Of a DNA stretch of 15,035 bases, positions 1-7,373 are shown piece after piece (position 1 is the stretch's first letter; the number at the start of each line of letters is the position of its first letter). The stretch comes from JBBIVP01 sp037439705 [NCBI: bacterium] (lineage in GTDB: Bacteria > JBBIVP01). The notes under the pieces were generated by a model. It ran no database searches. It was not told where the DNA came from and was given only the letters and a program-made list of their open reading frames with translations. Where the stretch lies: the NCBI GenBank assembly GCA_037439705.1, contig JBBIVP010000030.1:1-15035 (forward strand), read 5' to 3'. A program made the translations under genes and the position numbers.

Positions 1-1551
1 AGTAGCGCTTTTTACCTGAAAGATGTGGAATTCAAGGTGGCATATCCAAAACCTGAGTTAGGAGACTACTATACCAATGTGGCATTCTCGCTTGCAAAAA
101 GGGAGGGCAAAAATCTTAAAAAAATTGCCGAGGAGGTGGCAAACCTGCTTTTGAGGTCGCAACTTTTTGAAAGCGTGGAGCCTCTAAATGGATTTGTAAA
201 TTTGAGGGTGAAAAAGTCAGCAATTGAAAATATGTTAATGGAATTTTTAAGGGGGGAAAAGACAGAGAAAAGGAAGGAAAAAATTCTGATTGAGTTTGTG
301 AGTGCAAATCCCACAGGACCACTACACATAGGTCATGGAAGGGGAGCAGTAATCGGAGATTCCCTTGCAAGGGTGTTTTCCTATCTTGGTTATAATGTTC
401 AGAGGGAATTCTACATAAATGATGCGGGCGGGCAGATTCAATCACTCCTTAACTCCGTAGAAGCTCACAGAAGAAAACTTATAGACCCCTCTTTTGAAAT
501 CGGAGAGGAAGTTGAATATCAGGGAGAATATGTGGAGGAGATAGCAAAAAAACTTACAGATGATATGACCTTTGAGGAAAAGAAAAAAAAGGTTTTATCG
601 TTAATCCTTGAGGATATTAAAAATGTCCTTAATGAGTTCAGGGTGAATTTTGATACATGGATAAGTGAGGAATCATTTTACAAAAACGGAAATGTTGAGG
701 AAATGGTAAAAAAACTGAGCGAAATGGGATATGTGGGGGAGAAAGATTCTGCTCTCTGGTTCATTATGAAAGGACTTGAAGACGATAAGGACAGGGTTTT
801 AAGAAGAAAAGATGGAAGATGGACATACTTTGCTGGAGATATTGCCTATCATAAATACAAGTATGAGAGAGGATATGACCTCTTGATAAATGTCTGGGGA
901 GCAGACCATCACGGTTATCTTCCAAGATTGAGGGGTGCACTGAAAGCGCTTGGATTTGATGAAAACAAACTGAAAATTGTATGGGTTCAGATGGTTAAAC
1001 TGGTTAGAGAAGGAAAACCTGTTCCCATGTCAAAAAGGAAGGGAGAATACATTACCCTGAAAGATGTAATTGATGAGGTGGGGACCGATGTGACGAGGTT
1101 TTTCTTTCTTATGAGAAGAACTGATACTCCCCTTGAATTTGACCTTGAACTGGCAAAAAAGGAGACCGAGGACAATCCTGTTTTCTATGTCCAGTATGCA
1201 TATGCAAGAATAAGGAGCATATTTGAAGAAATGAAAAAAAGGAAGATGGATTATGAAGAAGGGGGATTTTCTATAAACCTTTTAAACGAGGAAGAGGAGA
1301 GGATGCTCAGAAAATTCATAAAGTTCGGGGATGTTTTATACGATGTGATTGAATCTTTAGAACCGCATTTCATAGTTCAGTATCTTCTTGAGACCGTTCC
1401 GCTTTTTCATCAGTTTTATACAAAACACAGGGTTCTGGTTGAAAATAAACTGGAAAGAAATCACAGATTGGAGATAATAAGATGTATGCGAAAAACAATA
1501 GAAACAGGTCTTTCACTCATTGGTGTGAAAGCACCTGAAGGGAGGATGTAA
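1..1551 (+). CDS. argS: Arginyl-tRNA synthetase (5' end outside window)
   Basis: Cytoplasmic class I aminoacyl-tRNA synthetase that charges tRNA-Arg with arginine. The first in-frame start is GTG at 25, but the frame is open to base 1 and the preceding codons (SSAFYLKD) run into the conserved N-terminal region (PKPELGDYYTNVAFSLAK). The true start is therefore probably upstream, with roughly 20 residues missing. Counting from the GTG: N-terminal additional domain at about 1-65, the class I HIGH signature at 101-104 within SANPTGPLHIGHGRG, the NDAGGQ motif near 132, the KMSKS-equivalent MSKRKG at 335-340, and the helical DALR anticodon-binding domain from about 390 to the end. Visible length of 516 codons plus the missing part fits the usual 540-560. 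The next gene starts directly at the base after the stop, so the two are co-transcribed. Identity is secure; only the start is unknown. Confidence 0.97.
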   Translation, partial: SSAFYLKDVEFKVAYPKPELGDYYTNVAFSLAKREGKNLKKIAEEVANLLLRSQLFESVEPLNGFVNLRVKKSAIENMLMEFLRGEKTEKRKEKILIEFVSANPTGPLHIGHGRGAVIGDSLARVFSYLGYNVQREFYINDAGGQIQSLLNSVEAHRRKLIDPSFEIGEEVEYQGEYVEEIAKKLTDDMTFEEKKKKVLSLILEDIKNVLNEFRVNFDTWISEESFYKNGNVEEMVKKLSEMGYVGEKDSALWFIMKGLEDDKDRVLRRKDGRWTYFAGDIAYHKYKYERGYDLLINVWGADHHGYLPRLRGALKALGFDENKLKIVWVQMVKLVREGKPVPMSKRKGEYITLKDVIDEVGTDVTRFFFLMRRTDTPLEFDLELAKKETEDNPVFYVQYAYARIRSIFEEMKKRKMDYEEGGFSINLLNEEEERMLRKFIKFGDVLYDVIESLEPHFIVQYLLETVPLFHQFYTKHRVLVENKLERNHRLEIIRCMRKTIETGLSLIGVKAPEGRM

Positions 1552-2178
1552 ATGGAGAGAAGCAAAAATATGGATAGGGCTGTAATTGTAGTTGTGGTTC
1601 TTCTTTTCTTCGGAGTGGTTTATTATGCAGGAATAGTAACAGGAAAAAGGATGATACCTCCAGTAGAGGAACCCAAAAAAGAAGAGGTGGTTGAAGAGGT
1701 CTATCCTCCTCCTGCTACTTCAGTAGAACTAAAGGTATATGGTGAACTTGTTGAGAAGGAGCCACCACCTGTTCCGCCATCGCCCATTACAGCACCATCA
1801 CCAGTTACAACTCCATCTCCAGAGCCTGTTTCCCAACCTGTGGAAATAACTTCGTCAAAAACTGAAGAAAAAAAGGTCATACCAAAACAGAGAGAAGAAC
1901 AAAAAAAAGAAGTTGCAAAAGTTCCTTCCTATCCCAAAAAGACAGTATATACCGTGCAGGTTGCATCTTTGAAGAAAAAAGAAGATGCACAAAAAATGGT
2001 AACGATGCTTCGCAAAAAGGGGTATCCAGTTTATATGGTTCCAGCGATGGTTGGTGGAGTGGTTTACTATCGCGTGAGAGTTGGAGAATATAGAAGTGCC
2101 AGCGAGGCGATGAAAATTAAGGAAAAACTTGAAAAAGTTGAGAAATTAAAAGCATTTGTTACTTTAAAGGAAAGGTAA
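1552..2178 (+). CDS. SPOR-domain membrane protein
   Basis: Single-pass membrane protein of 208 residues with a C-terminal SPOR domain. SPOR domains bind denuded peptidoglycan glycan strands, typically at the division septum. Seen: charged N-terminus (MERSKNMDR), one hydrophobic helix at about 10-29, a Glu/Lys and Pro-rich linker at 36-130 with an SPxTxP-type repeat (77-92), and a SPOR fold at about 132-207 beginning YTVQVASLKKKEDA with the matching second half YYRVRVGEYRSASEA. Predicted topology is N-in with the SPOR domain outside the membrane. The start directly follows the argS stop and has GGAGG six bases upstream (1541-1545). A downstream ATG (1570) is possible but lacks that spacing. 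The architecture resembles DedD/FtsN-type division proteins, but the linker is not diagnostic, so no gene symbol is given. Confidence 0.9.
   Translation: MERSKNMDRAVIVVVVLLFFGVVYYAGIVTGKRMIPPVEEPKKEEVVEEVYPPPATSVELKVYGELVEKEPPPVPPSPITAPSPVTTPSPEPVSQPVEITSSKTEEKKVIPKQREEQKKEVAKVPSYPKKTVYTVQVASLKKKEDAQKMVTMLRKKGYPVYMVPAMVGGVVYYRVRVGEYRSASEAMKIKEKLEKVEKLKAFVTLKER
1780..1827 (+). repeat. SPxTxP hexapeptide-encoding tandem repeat
   Basis: Within the linker of the SPOR protein, residues 77-92 read SPITAP, SPVTTP, SPEP: about two and a half copies of an 18-base unit. It probably makes an extended proline-rich spacer across the periplasm or cell wall. Copy number is too low to call it a variable repeat. 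Confidence 0.5.
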
Positions 2179-2179
2179 A

Positions 2180-3949
2180 ATGAAGTTCAGTGAATGGAAA
2201 AGAAGCGTTTACTGTGGAGAGATTTCCGAGGAGCATGTAGGAAAAGAGGTCACACTTAACGGATGGGCTTTTAGAAGAAGAGACCACGGCGGAGTAATTT
2301 TTATTGACCTGAGGGATAGAACAGGAATAGTTCAATTGGTATTCAATCCAGAAAAAAACAGAGAGGTTCATAATCTTGCAAAAGAAATAAAAGATGAATA
2401 TGTGCTCGCTGTAAAGGGAAAGGTAGCATATAGACCGGAGGGAACAATAAATCCAAAAATTCCCACGGGAAAGTATGAAGTTATTGTGGAGGATTTTGTC
2501 GTTTTAAATCCCTCTGCTCATCCCCCTTTTCCTCTTGAGGATGGAATGAGGCTGGATGAAACCCTGAGGTTGAAATACCGATATCTTGATATGAGAAGAC
2601 CTTCTGTGTTCAATACTTTCCTTTTGAGGCATAGACTCTATCAGGTGGTTAGAAATTATCTTTCCTCTCAGGGATTCATAGAGGTTGAAACTCCATTTCT
2701 CACAAAGAGCACTCCTGAAGGAGCAAGGGATTATCTTGTTCCCAGCAGGGTAAATCCAGGAAAATTTTATGCACTTCCACAGTCTCCCCAGCTTTTTAAA
2801 CAGATCCTTATGGTTGCGGGATTTGAAAAGTATTTTCAGATAGTGAGATGCTTCAGGGATGAGGACCTGAGAGCTGACAGACAGCCGGAATTTACGCAGA
2901 TAGATATGGAGATGTCATTTATAGATGAGGATGACCTTTTCAAAGTGATTGAAGGAATGTTCTTCACAATTTTTAAAGAACTGAAAGGCATTGAAATAAG
3001 TATTCCATTCAGAAGGATGTCCTACGATACCGCGATGAGCAAATACGGAACCGACAAACCCGATCTGAGATTTTCTATGGAAATTCATCACCTCCGTGAG
3101 ATTTTTAAAGATACAGGGTTAAATTTTATAAAAAAGGAACTGGAAAATGCCGGGGATGTGTGGGGAATAAAGGTTGAATCCCCGGGATTTTCAAGGAAAG
3201 AACTTGATACTATATCAGAGGAATCAAAATCAATGGGGTTGAAGGGACTTTTCTGGGTAAGGGTTGATGAAGGCGGAAAATTCACATCTTCAACAAAGCT
3301 TTCACAAAAAGAGGCAGAGGGGTTAATTAAGGAGTTTGATGCAAAACCCGGAGATGTAATTTTCATCTCTGCGGGAAAATATGAAGAGGTATGCAAGGGA
3401 CTTGGAGAATTGAGATTAAGGATGGCAAAAAAATTGGGACTGATAAAGCCGGATATATACGAGTTTTTATGGGTTACAGATTTTCCCCTTCTTGAATGGA
3501 GTGAGGAAGAAGGAAGGTTTGTTGCAATGCATCATCCATTCACATCACCGGTAGAAGAAGATATTCCCCTTCTTGACAGAGAACCTGCAAAAGTAAAAGC
3601 AAGGGCATACGACCTCGTTCTTAACGGGATAGAATTGGGCGGAGGAAGCATAAGGATTCACAGGAGAGAACTTCAGGAAAAGATATTTGAGGTGTTAAAG
3701 ATAACAAAAGAAGAAGCAGAACTTAAGTTTGGATTTTTGCTCAAGGCTTTTGAATACGGAGCACCTCCTCACGGAGGGATAGCCTTTGGACTGGATAGGC
3801 TCGTTATGCTTCTTTCTGGAGCAGAATCCATTAGAGATGTGATAGCCTTTCCGAAGACACAAAAAGCAGTGTGTCTCCTTACAGATGCTCCATCTCCTGT
3901 TTCTGATTCTCAACTTGCAGAATTGAACATAAGGGTTTTAAAACCCTGA
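2180..3949 (+). CDS. aspS: Aspartyl-tRNA synthetase, bacterial type, probably non-discriminating
   Basis: Class II aminoacyl-tRNA synthetase of 589 residues, the usual bacterial length. Seen: N-terminal OB-fold anticodon-binding domain (about 1-110) with RRRDHGGVIFIDLRDR; class II motif 1 around 164-174 (GFIEVETPFL); motif 2 at 225-247 (FRDEDLRADRQPEFTQ); a GAD-type insertion at about 290-420; motif 3 with GLDRL at 537-541. Residues His36 and Gly88 (in RDHGG and RPEG) correspond to the His31/Gly82 pair linked, from work on the Pseudomonas enzyme, to charging both tRNA-Asp and tRNA-Asn. If so, Asn-tRNA would be completed by GatCAB amidotransferase. AAGGAAAGG at 2167-2175 is the ribosome site, and the start lies one base after the SPOR stop, so the gene belongs to the argS run. 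Confidence 0.97.
   Translation: MKFSEWKRSVYCGEISEEHVGKEVTLNGWAFRRRDHGGVIFIDLRDRTGIVQLVFNPEKNREVHNLAKEIKDEYVLAVKGKVAYRPEGTINPKIPTGKYEVIVEDFVVLNPSAHPPFPLEDGMRLDETLRLKYRYLDMRRPSVFNTFLLRHRLYQVVRNYLSSQGFIEVETPFLTKSTPEGARDYLVPSRVNPGKFYALPQSPQLFKQILMVAGFEKYFQIVRCFRDEDLRADRQPEFTQIDMEMSFIDEDDLFKVIEGMFFTIFKELKGIEISIPFRRMSYDTAMSKYGTDKPDLRFSMEIHHLREIFKDTGLNFIKKELENAGDVWGIKVESPGFSRKELDTISEESKSMGLKGLFWVRVDEGGKFTSSTKLSQKEAEGLIKEFDAKPGDVIFISAGKYEEVCKGLGELRLRMAKKLGLIKPDIYEFLWVTDFPLLEWSEEEGRFVAMHHPFTSPVEEDIPLLDREPAKVKARAYDLVLNGIELGGGSIRIHRRELQEKIFEVLKITKEEAELKFGFLLKAFEYGAPPHGGIAFGLDRLVMLLSGAESIRDVIAFPKTQKAVCLLTDAPSPVSDSQLAELNIRVLKP
3932..3947. terminator. Perfect 16-base palindrome at aspS stop, weak terminator candidate
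   Basis: AGGGTTTTAAAACCCT is a perfect palindrome overlapping the TGA stop of aspS. As RNA it could form a 6-bp stem with a TTAA loop, followed by a loosely T-rich stretch (ATTTTATTT from 3952). The stem is short with only three GC pairs and the T tract is broken, so termination would be partial at best. A chance palindrome in AT-rich sequence is possible. Confidence 0.3.
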
Positions 3950-3958
3950 CAATTTTAT

Positions 3959-3987
3959 TTGAAACTTAAAGTGATGAAAAATAAGAT
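3959..3987 (+). promoter_or_regulatory. Possible promoter giving a leaderless mRNA
   Basis: In the 44-base gap after aspS, TTGAAA (3959-3964) is followed after 17 bases by TAAGAT (3982-3987). This would put the transcription start at about 3993-3995, on the ATG at 3994. No Shine-Dalgarno sequence precedes that ATG, which fits a leaderless message. The -10 match is only 4 of 6, so this is a hypothesis. Confidence 0.33.
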
Positions 3988-3993
3988 AATAAC

Positions 3994-5139
3994 ATGGAAT
4001 ATGATGCCCTCATAGTAGGCGGGGGACCTGCTGGGTTCAGTTGTGGTATTCATCTTGCAAAAAAGGGAATATCTGTTGCAGTTTTTGAAAGAAAAAAAAT
4101 TCCTTTCAGAAAGGTATGCGGTGAAATATGCTCTCCCAGAGCAATTGATGAACTTTCACTTCTTGGAATTAGAACGGAAAAATTTTATTCCGTTCAAAAA
4201 ATAAGTGCTTTCTCTTTTCCTCATTCTATGTTCGCAGACCTTTCTGATTTTGGACTCTATTGCAGAATGATACCAAGACACATCCTTCAGAAGATGATGG
4301 CGGAGGAGGCAGAAAAAACTGGGGTAAAGGTGTTTGATGGAACGGAAATAACGGAAATAGAAAGAAGAAATGGGAAATGGTTCATAGGAGCAAAAACTGG
4401 AGAACGACGGGGAAAATTTCTCATAGGAGCAGACGGATTCAATTCTATAGTTAGAAGGGCTCTTTCAGTTGTTTCCCCGAGGAAAAAGGACATAGCAATA
4501 GGGGTGAGGGCAATTCTTGAGATGGAGCATGAAGATACCCTGAAATTCTACCTGCACGATTCAACCATGCCAGGTTATGCGTGGATTTTTCCACTCGGGG
4601 ACGGGCTTGTAAATGTCGGGTTTGGAATAAGAGGAGACCAGTATATGTCAAAGGGAATTCACCCTTTAAGGGATTTCTTCCATTTCTTTTCAGCCATAGA
4701 TAAAAATTTTTCTGAAAAAAGGTATGGAGTTCATATCCCTCCTGAGACACATCCAATATATCTTGGAAGCCACATCGGAGAAACTGTATTTGATGATGCG
4801 CTTCTCATAGGGGAGGCAGGAGGATTTGTTAATCCCTTTACCGGTGAAGGAATTTCTTTTGCCCTTTCAACTGGAAGACTCGCAAGCGAAGCCATAATAA
4901 ATGCATTAAATTCAAAAGAAAAAAATCTGTTCTGGTTTGATAGAGTTTGGAGAAAAGAATTCGGCTTCAGTTTCGTGATGAGCAAAGTCTATCAGAGAAT
5001 GGGCTCAAAGGGTCTTATAGAAAAAATTATGGCTCTCGCTGATTCCGACCACGAGATAAAAAGGACAATAATTGAAACGCTTCTGGGTTTTGCAAGGTTT
5101 CGTTTAAGGGTTTATTTAAAAATACTTAAAAGGAGGTGA
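3994..5139 (+). CDS. Geranylgeranyl reductase family FAD-dependent oxidoreductase
   Basis: Flavoprotein of 381 residues in the geranylgeranyl reductase (GGR) family, whose members saturate double bonds of isoprenoid chains (archaeal lipids, phytyl chains, menaquinone tails). Seen: N-terminal FAD-binding GGGPAG at 9-14 with acidic Glu32 ending strand 2; CGE at 42-44; GADG at 145-148; the family's substrate-site motif YAWIFP followed by a glycine stretch (195-211); and the second FAD motif GEAGGFVNPFTGEGI at 273-287. The C-terminus is basic (YLKILKRR). No ribosome site precedes the ATG. The stop TGA lies inside the Shine-Dalgarno site of the next gene, so translation of the two is linked. Neighbours are an SDR and a phytoene-desaturase-like enzyme, which supports an isoprenoid or lipid substrate. 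The exact substrate is unknown; other GGR-like flavoproteins halogenate or hydroxylate. Confidence 0.88.
   Translation: MEYDALIVGGGPAGFSCGIHLAKKGISVAVFERKKIPFRKVCGEICSPRAIDELSLLGIRTEKFYSVQKISAFSFPHSMFADLSDFGLYCRMIPRHILQKMMAEEAEKTGVKVFDGTEITEIERRNGKWFIGAKTGERRGKFLIGADGFNSIVRRALSVVSPRKKDIAIGVRAILEMEHEDTLKFYLHDSTMPGYAWIFPLGDGLVNVGFGIRGDQYMSKGIHPLRDFFHFFSAIDKNFSEKRYGVHIPPETHPIYLGSHIGETVFDDALLIGEAGGFVNPFTGEGISFALSTGRLASEAIINALNSKEKNLFWFDRVWRKEFGFSFVMSKVYQRMGSKGLIEKIMALADSDHEIKRTIIETLLGFARFRLRVYLKILKRR
5131..5139 (+). promoter_or_regulatory. Strong Shine-Dalgarno site containing upstream stop codon
   Basis: AGGAGGTGA is a full-length match to the anti-Shine-Dalgarno sequence, four bases before the SDR ATG at 5144. 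Its last three bases are the TGA stop of the GGR-family gene, so ribosomes ending the first gene sit on the start site of the second. It is the strongest ribosome site noted in the window and suggests high or coupled SDR expression. Confidence 0.85.
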
Positions 5140-5143
5140 AACA

Positions 5144-5896
5144 ATGGGAAGGTTGGAAGGAAAAGTAGCAATAATTACAGGGGGGGCATCGGGAATTGGA
5201 AGGGCAATGGTTAAAGAGTTTGCAAGGGAAGGAGCAAAGGTTTTAACGATGGACCTGAACGAAGCAGGCGGTCAGGTGATGGTAGAGGAAGTGAGGAAAG
5301 AAGGAGGTTCTGCAATTTTTGTAAAGGGAAGTGTGGCTGACGAAAAGGATGTGGACAGAATGGTTTCCACATGTATAAATGAGTTTAAAAAACTGGATAT
5401 ACTGGTTAATAACGCAGGGGTAGCAGAAATGTCAGCGGTAAGCATGATGACAACAGAGCAATGGTTCAATGTTATAAACACAAATCTCACAGGAACATTC
5501 TTTTGCATAAGAAGGGCTGTTCCTGAAATGGAAAAGAATGGAAAGGGAAAGATAATAAACATCTCTTCCATAGATGCCAAAGTGGGAGGTCCTTTCCTTT
5601 TCGCATACGCTGCATCAAAGGGAGGAGTTTTGAGCATGACAATAAATCTTGCAGTTGAACTCGCTCCATATAAAATAAATGTAAATGCAATCCTTCCGGG
5701 ATTTATCTTAACAGGAATGACAGAAATCCCCCTTTCAGTTGAGGAATTGAAAAATGAGGTTCTTCAGAGGACTCCATTGAATAGAATCGGGATGCCTGAA
5801 GATGTGGCTAAACTCGCTGTTTATCTTGCTTCTGATGATTCAGATTTTGTAACGGGTCAGGCATTTGTGATTGATGGTGGATATACCGCGTTATGA
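5144..5896 (+). CDS. Short-chain dehydrogenase/reductase, FabG-like
   Basis: Classical SDR of 250 residues that interconverts a carbonyl and an alcohol using a nicotinamide cofactor in the cytoplasm. Seen: cofactor motif TGGASGIG at 12-19; NNAG at 89-92; structural Asn114; catalytic Ser141/142, Tyr155 and Lys159 (YAASK); PG motif at 185-186; and the typical ending VTGQAFVIDGGYTAL. Asp37 at the end of the second strand suggests preference for NAD(H) over NADP(H), unlike most true FabG enzymes. No acyl-carrier or fatty acid genes are nearby. It lies between two isoprenoid-type flavoproteins, so a role on a lipid or isoprenoid alcohol/ketone is more likely than core fatty acid synthesis; that is inference. 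It overlaps the next gene by ATGA. Family is secure, substrate is not. Confidence 0.92.
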   Translation: MGRLEGKVAIITGGASGIGRAMVKEFAREGAKVLTMDLNEAGGQVMVEEVRKEGGSAIFVKGSVADEKDVDRMVSTCINEFKKLDILVNNAGVAEMSAVSMMTTEQWFNVINTNLTGTFFCIRRAVPEMEKNGKGKIINISSIDAKVGGPFLFAYAASKGGVLSMTINLAVELAPYKINVNAILPGFILTGMTEIPLSVEELKNEVLQRTPLNRIGMPEDVAKLAVYLASDDSDFVTGQAFVIDGGYTAL

Positions 5897-7368
5897 AGTT
5901 TGATGTAGCAATCATAGGGTCGGGTATAGGAGGGACTGCTGCATTCGCAATTCTGAGCTCAAGGGGATTAAAGACCATTCTGATTGAAAAGAATTCACGT
6001 CCCGGAGGCTCATGTTCTTATTACATAAAGAATGGATTTCATGTGGACTGGGGAACCCACATGTTCTCAAGGGGGCATAAGGGACCTATAGGAAGGGTTC
6101 TTAAAATTTCAAGGTCAAGGCACGAGATTGAATTCAGAAAAAAAAGAAAGCTTTCCGTAGGAAGGGGGCTTGGAATTGGTGAAATTGTTCTTCCGGGAGA
6201 AAAATGGAGACTTCCTTTCTTCTTCTACAATCTCTTCAGAAAATTGCGGATTCCACTGAAGGAATATCCCAATGTTCTTAAACTTCTTTATGACATTGCC
6301 ACTATGGACGATGACGAAATAAAAAAATGGGACGATGTGGATGTGGAAACCTTTATGAGGGAATATACATCAAATGAAAGAATAATAGGCTTTCTATCTT
6401 TTCTTTTTGGACTTTATTTTGTGCTTCCACCATGGGAGGTTTCTGCTGGAGAGGCAGTTCTCAATTATAAAAACATGTTTAATGACTGGTGGTTGAGTTA
6501 TCCAAAAGGAGGTGCTTTTTCTGTGCCCAACGCCTTCATAAGGACAGGAGAGGATTATGGTGGAAAAGTTCTCTTAAATGCACCTGTAAAAAAAATCATA
6601 ATTTCAAAAAAGAGAGTAAAAGGGGTTTATGTGGATGGAATTGGAAGAATTAATGCAAATGTGGTGATAAGCACAACATCACTCAAAGACACGGTTTTTA
6701 ATCTTGCAGGTGAAAAATTCTTTGAAGATGATTACCTTCAGCACATAAAGAAGATAAAATCTTCAAAAATTGCAGTTCAGGCAAAAATTGCATTAAAGAA
6801 ATCCATTACAGATGCTGGATGTGTAACAGGTGGTGTGAGTCTCAAAAAAAACTATGACATTTCAAAATTCACCTTGAATGATATGAAAAGTGTTTATAAA
6901 AAAATAGAAGATGGAAGACTTCCGGATATTCTGCCCTTCTATTGTCCTGTTCCAACAAACTTTGACCCATCCCTTGCTCCAGAAGGAATGCAGTTAATTA
7001 CCGCATGTATGGTGGCTCCCACAACAGATATTCCTTTAAAGGACCCTCCTGAAAAATGGCATAAATGGATGATGAGGGGACTTGAAATGCTCCTTCCCGG
7101 TTTAAAAAAACAACTTTTATTCGTTGATTTCATCTCCGTTAAGGGAGCAGAAACATGGATTGGAAAAACTGGAGCACCCGCTATAAGCAATGCTCAATGC
7201 CCGGGGCAGGTTGGGGAAAAAAGGCATCCTTTAAGACTGCCTTTAAATGGACTTTATGCAGCAGGAGATTGTGCTGGAGGAAGAGGTATTGGAACAGAAC
7301 TTGCTGCTGAAAGCGCTATAGAATGCTCCGAGGCGGTTTTGATGGATATAAGAAATTTATTGCTTTAA
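5893..7368 (+). CDS. Phytoene desaturase / retinol saturase-like FAD oxidoreductase
   Basis: Flavoprotein of 491 residues, the length and layout of the CrtI / carotenoid isomerase / retinol saturase superfamily, which desaturates, isomerises or saturates polyene chains. Seen: FAD-binding GSGIGG at 9-14, Glu32 after strand 2, RPGG at 36-39, the conserved D52-WGTHMF segment, and the C-terminal FAD motif GLYAAGDCAGGRGIGTELAAESA from 453. The start is the ATG of an ATGA overlap with the SDR stop, giving translational coupling. Its 3' end meets priA from the other strand with only five bases between. No phytoene synthase or prenyltransferase lies in the window, so a carotenoid pathway is not shown. 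With the adjacent GGR-family reductase it may act on an isoprenoid lipid or quinone tail. Superfamily sure, reaction unknown. Confidence 0.85.
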   Translation: MKFDVAIIGSGIGGTAAFAILSSRGLKTILIEKNSRPGGSCSYYIKNGFHVDWGTHMFSRGHKGPIGRVLKISRSRHEIEFRKKRKLSVGRGLGIGEIVLPGEKWRLPFFFYNLFRKLRIPLKEYPNVLKLLYDIATMDDDEIKKWDDVDVETFMREYTSNERIIGFLSFLFGLYFVLPPWEVSAGEAVLNYKNMFNDWWLSYPKGGAFSVPNAFIRTGEDYGGKVLLNAPVKKIIISKKRVKGVYVDGIGRINANVVISTTSLKDTVFNLAGEKFFEDDYLQHIKKIKSSKIAVQAKIALKKSITDAGCVTGGVSLKKNYDISKFTLNDMKSVYKKIEDGRLPDILPFYCPVPTNFDPSLAPEGMQLITACMVAPTTDIPLKDPPEKWHKWMMRGLEMLLPGLKKQLLFVDFISVKGAETWIGKTGAPAISNAQCPGQVGEKRHPLRLPLNGLYAAGDCAGGRGIGTELAAESAIECSEAVLMDIRNLLL

Positions 7369-7373
7369 AAACC

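Noticed and set aside
5144-5896. Naming the SDR as fabG of fatty acid synthesis
   Set aside because: No acyl carrier or other fab genes are adjacent, Asp37 suggests NAD(H), and the partners are isoprenoid-type flavoproteins, so only the family is called.
5893-7368. Naming the flavoprotein crtI
   Set aside because: Superfamily features are clear but no phytoene synthase or other carotenoid gene is visible and the reaction cannot be told from motifs.
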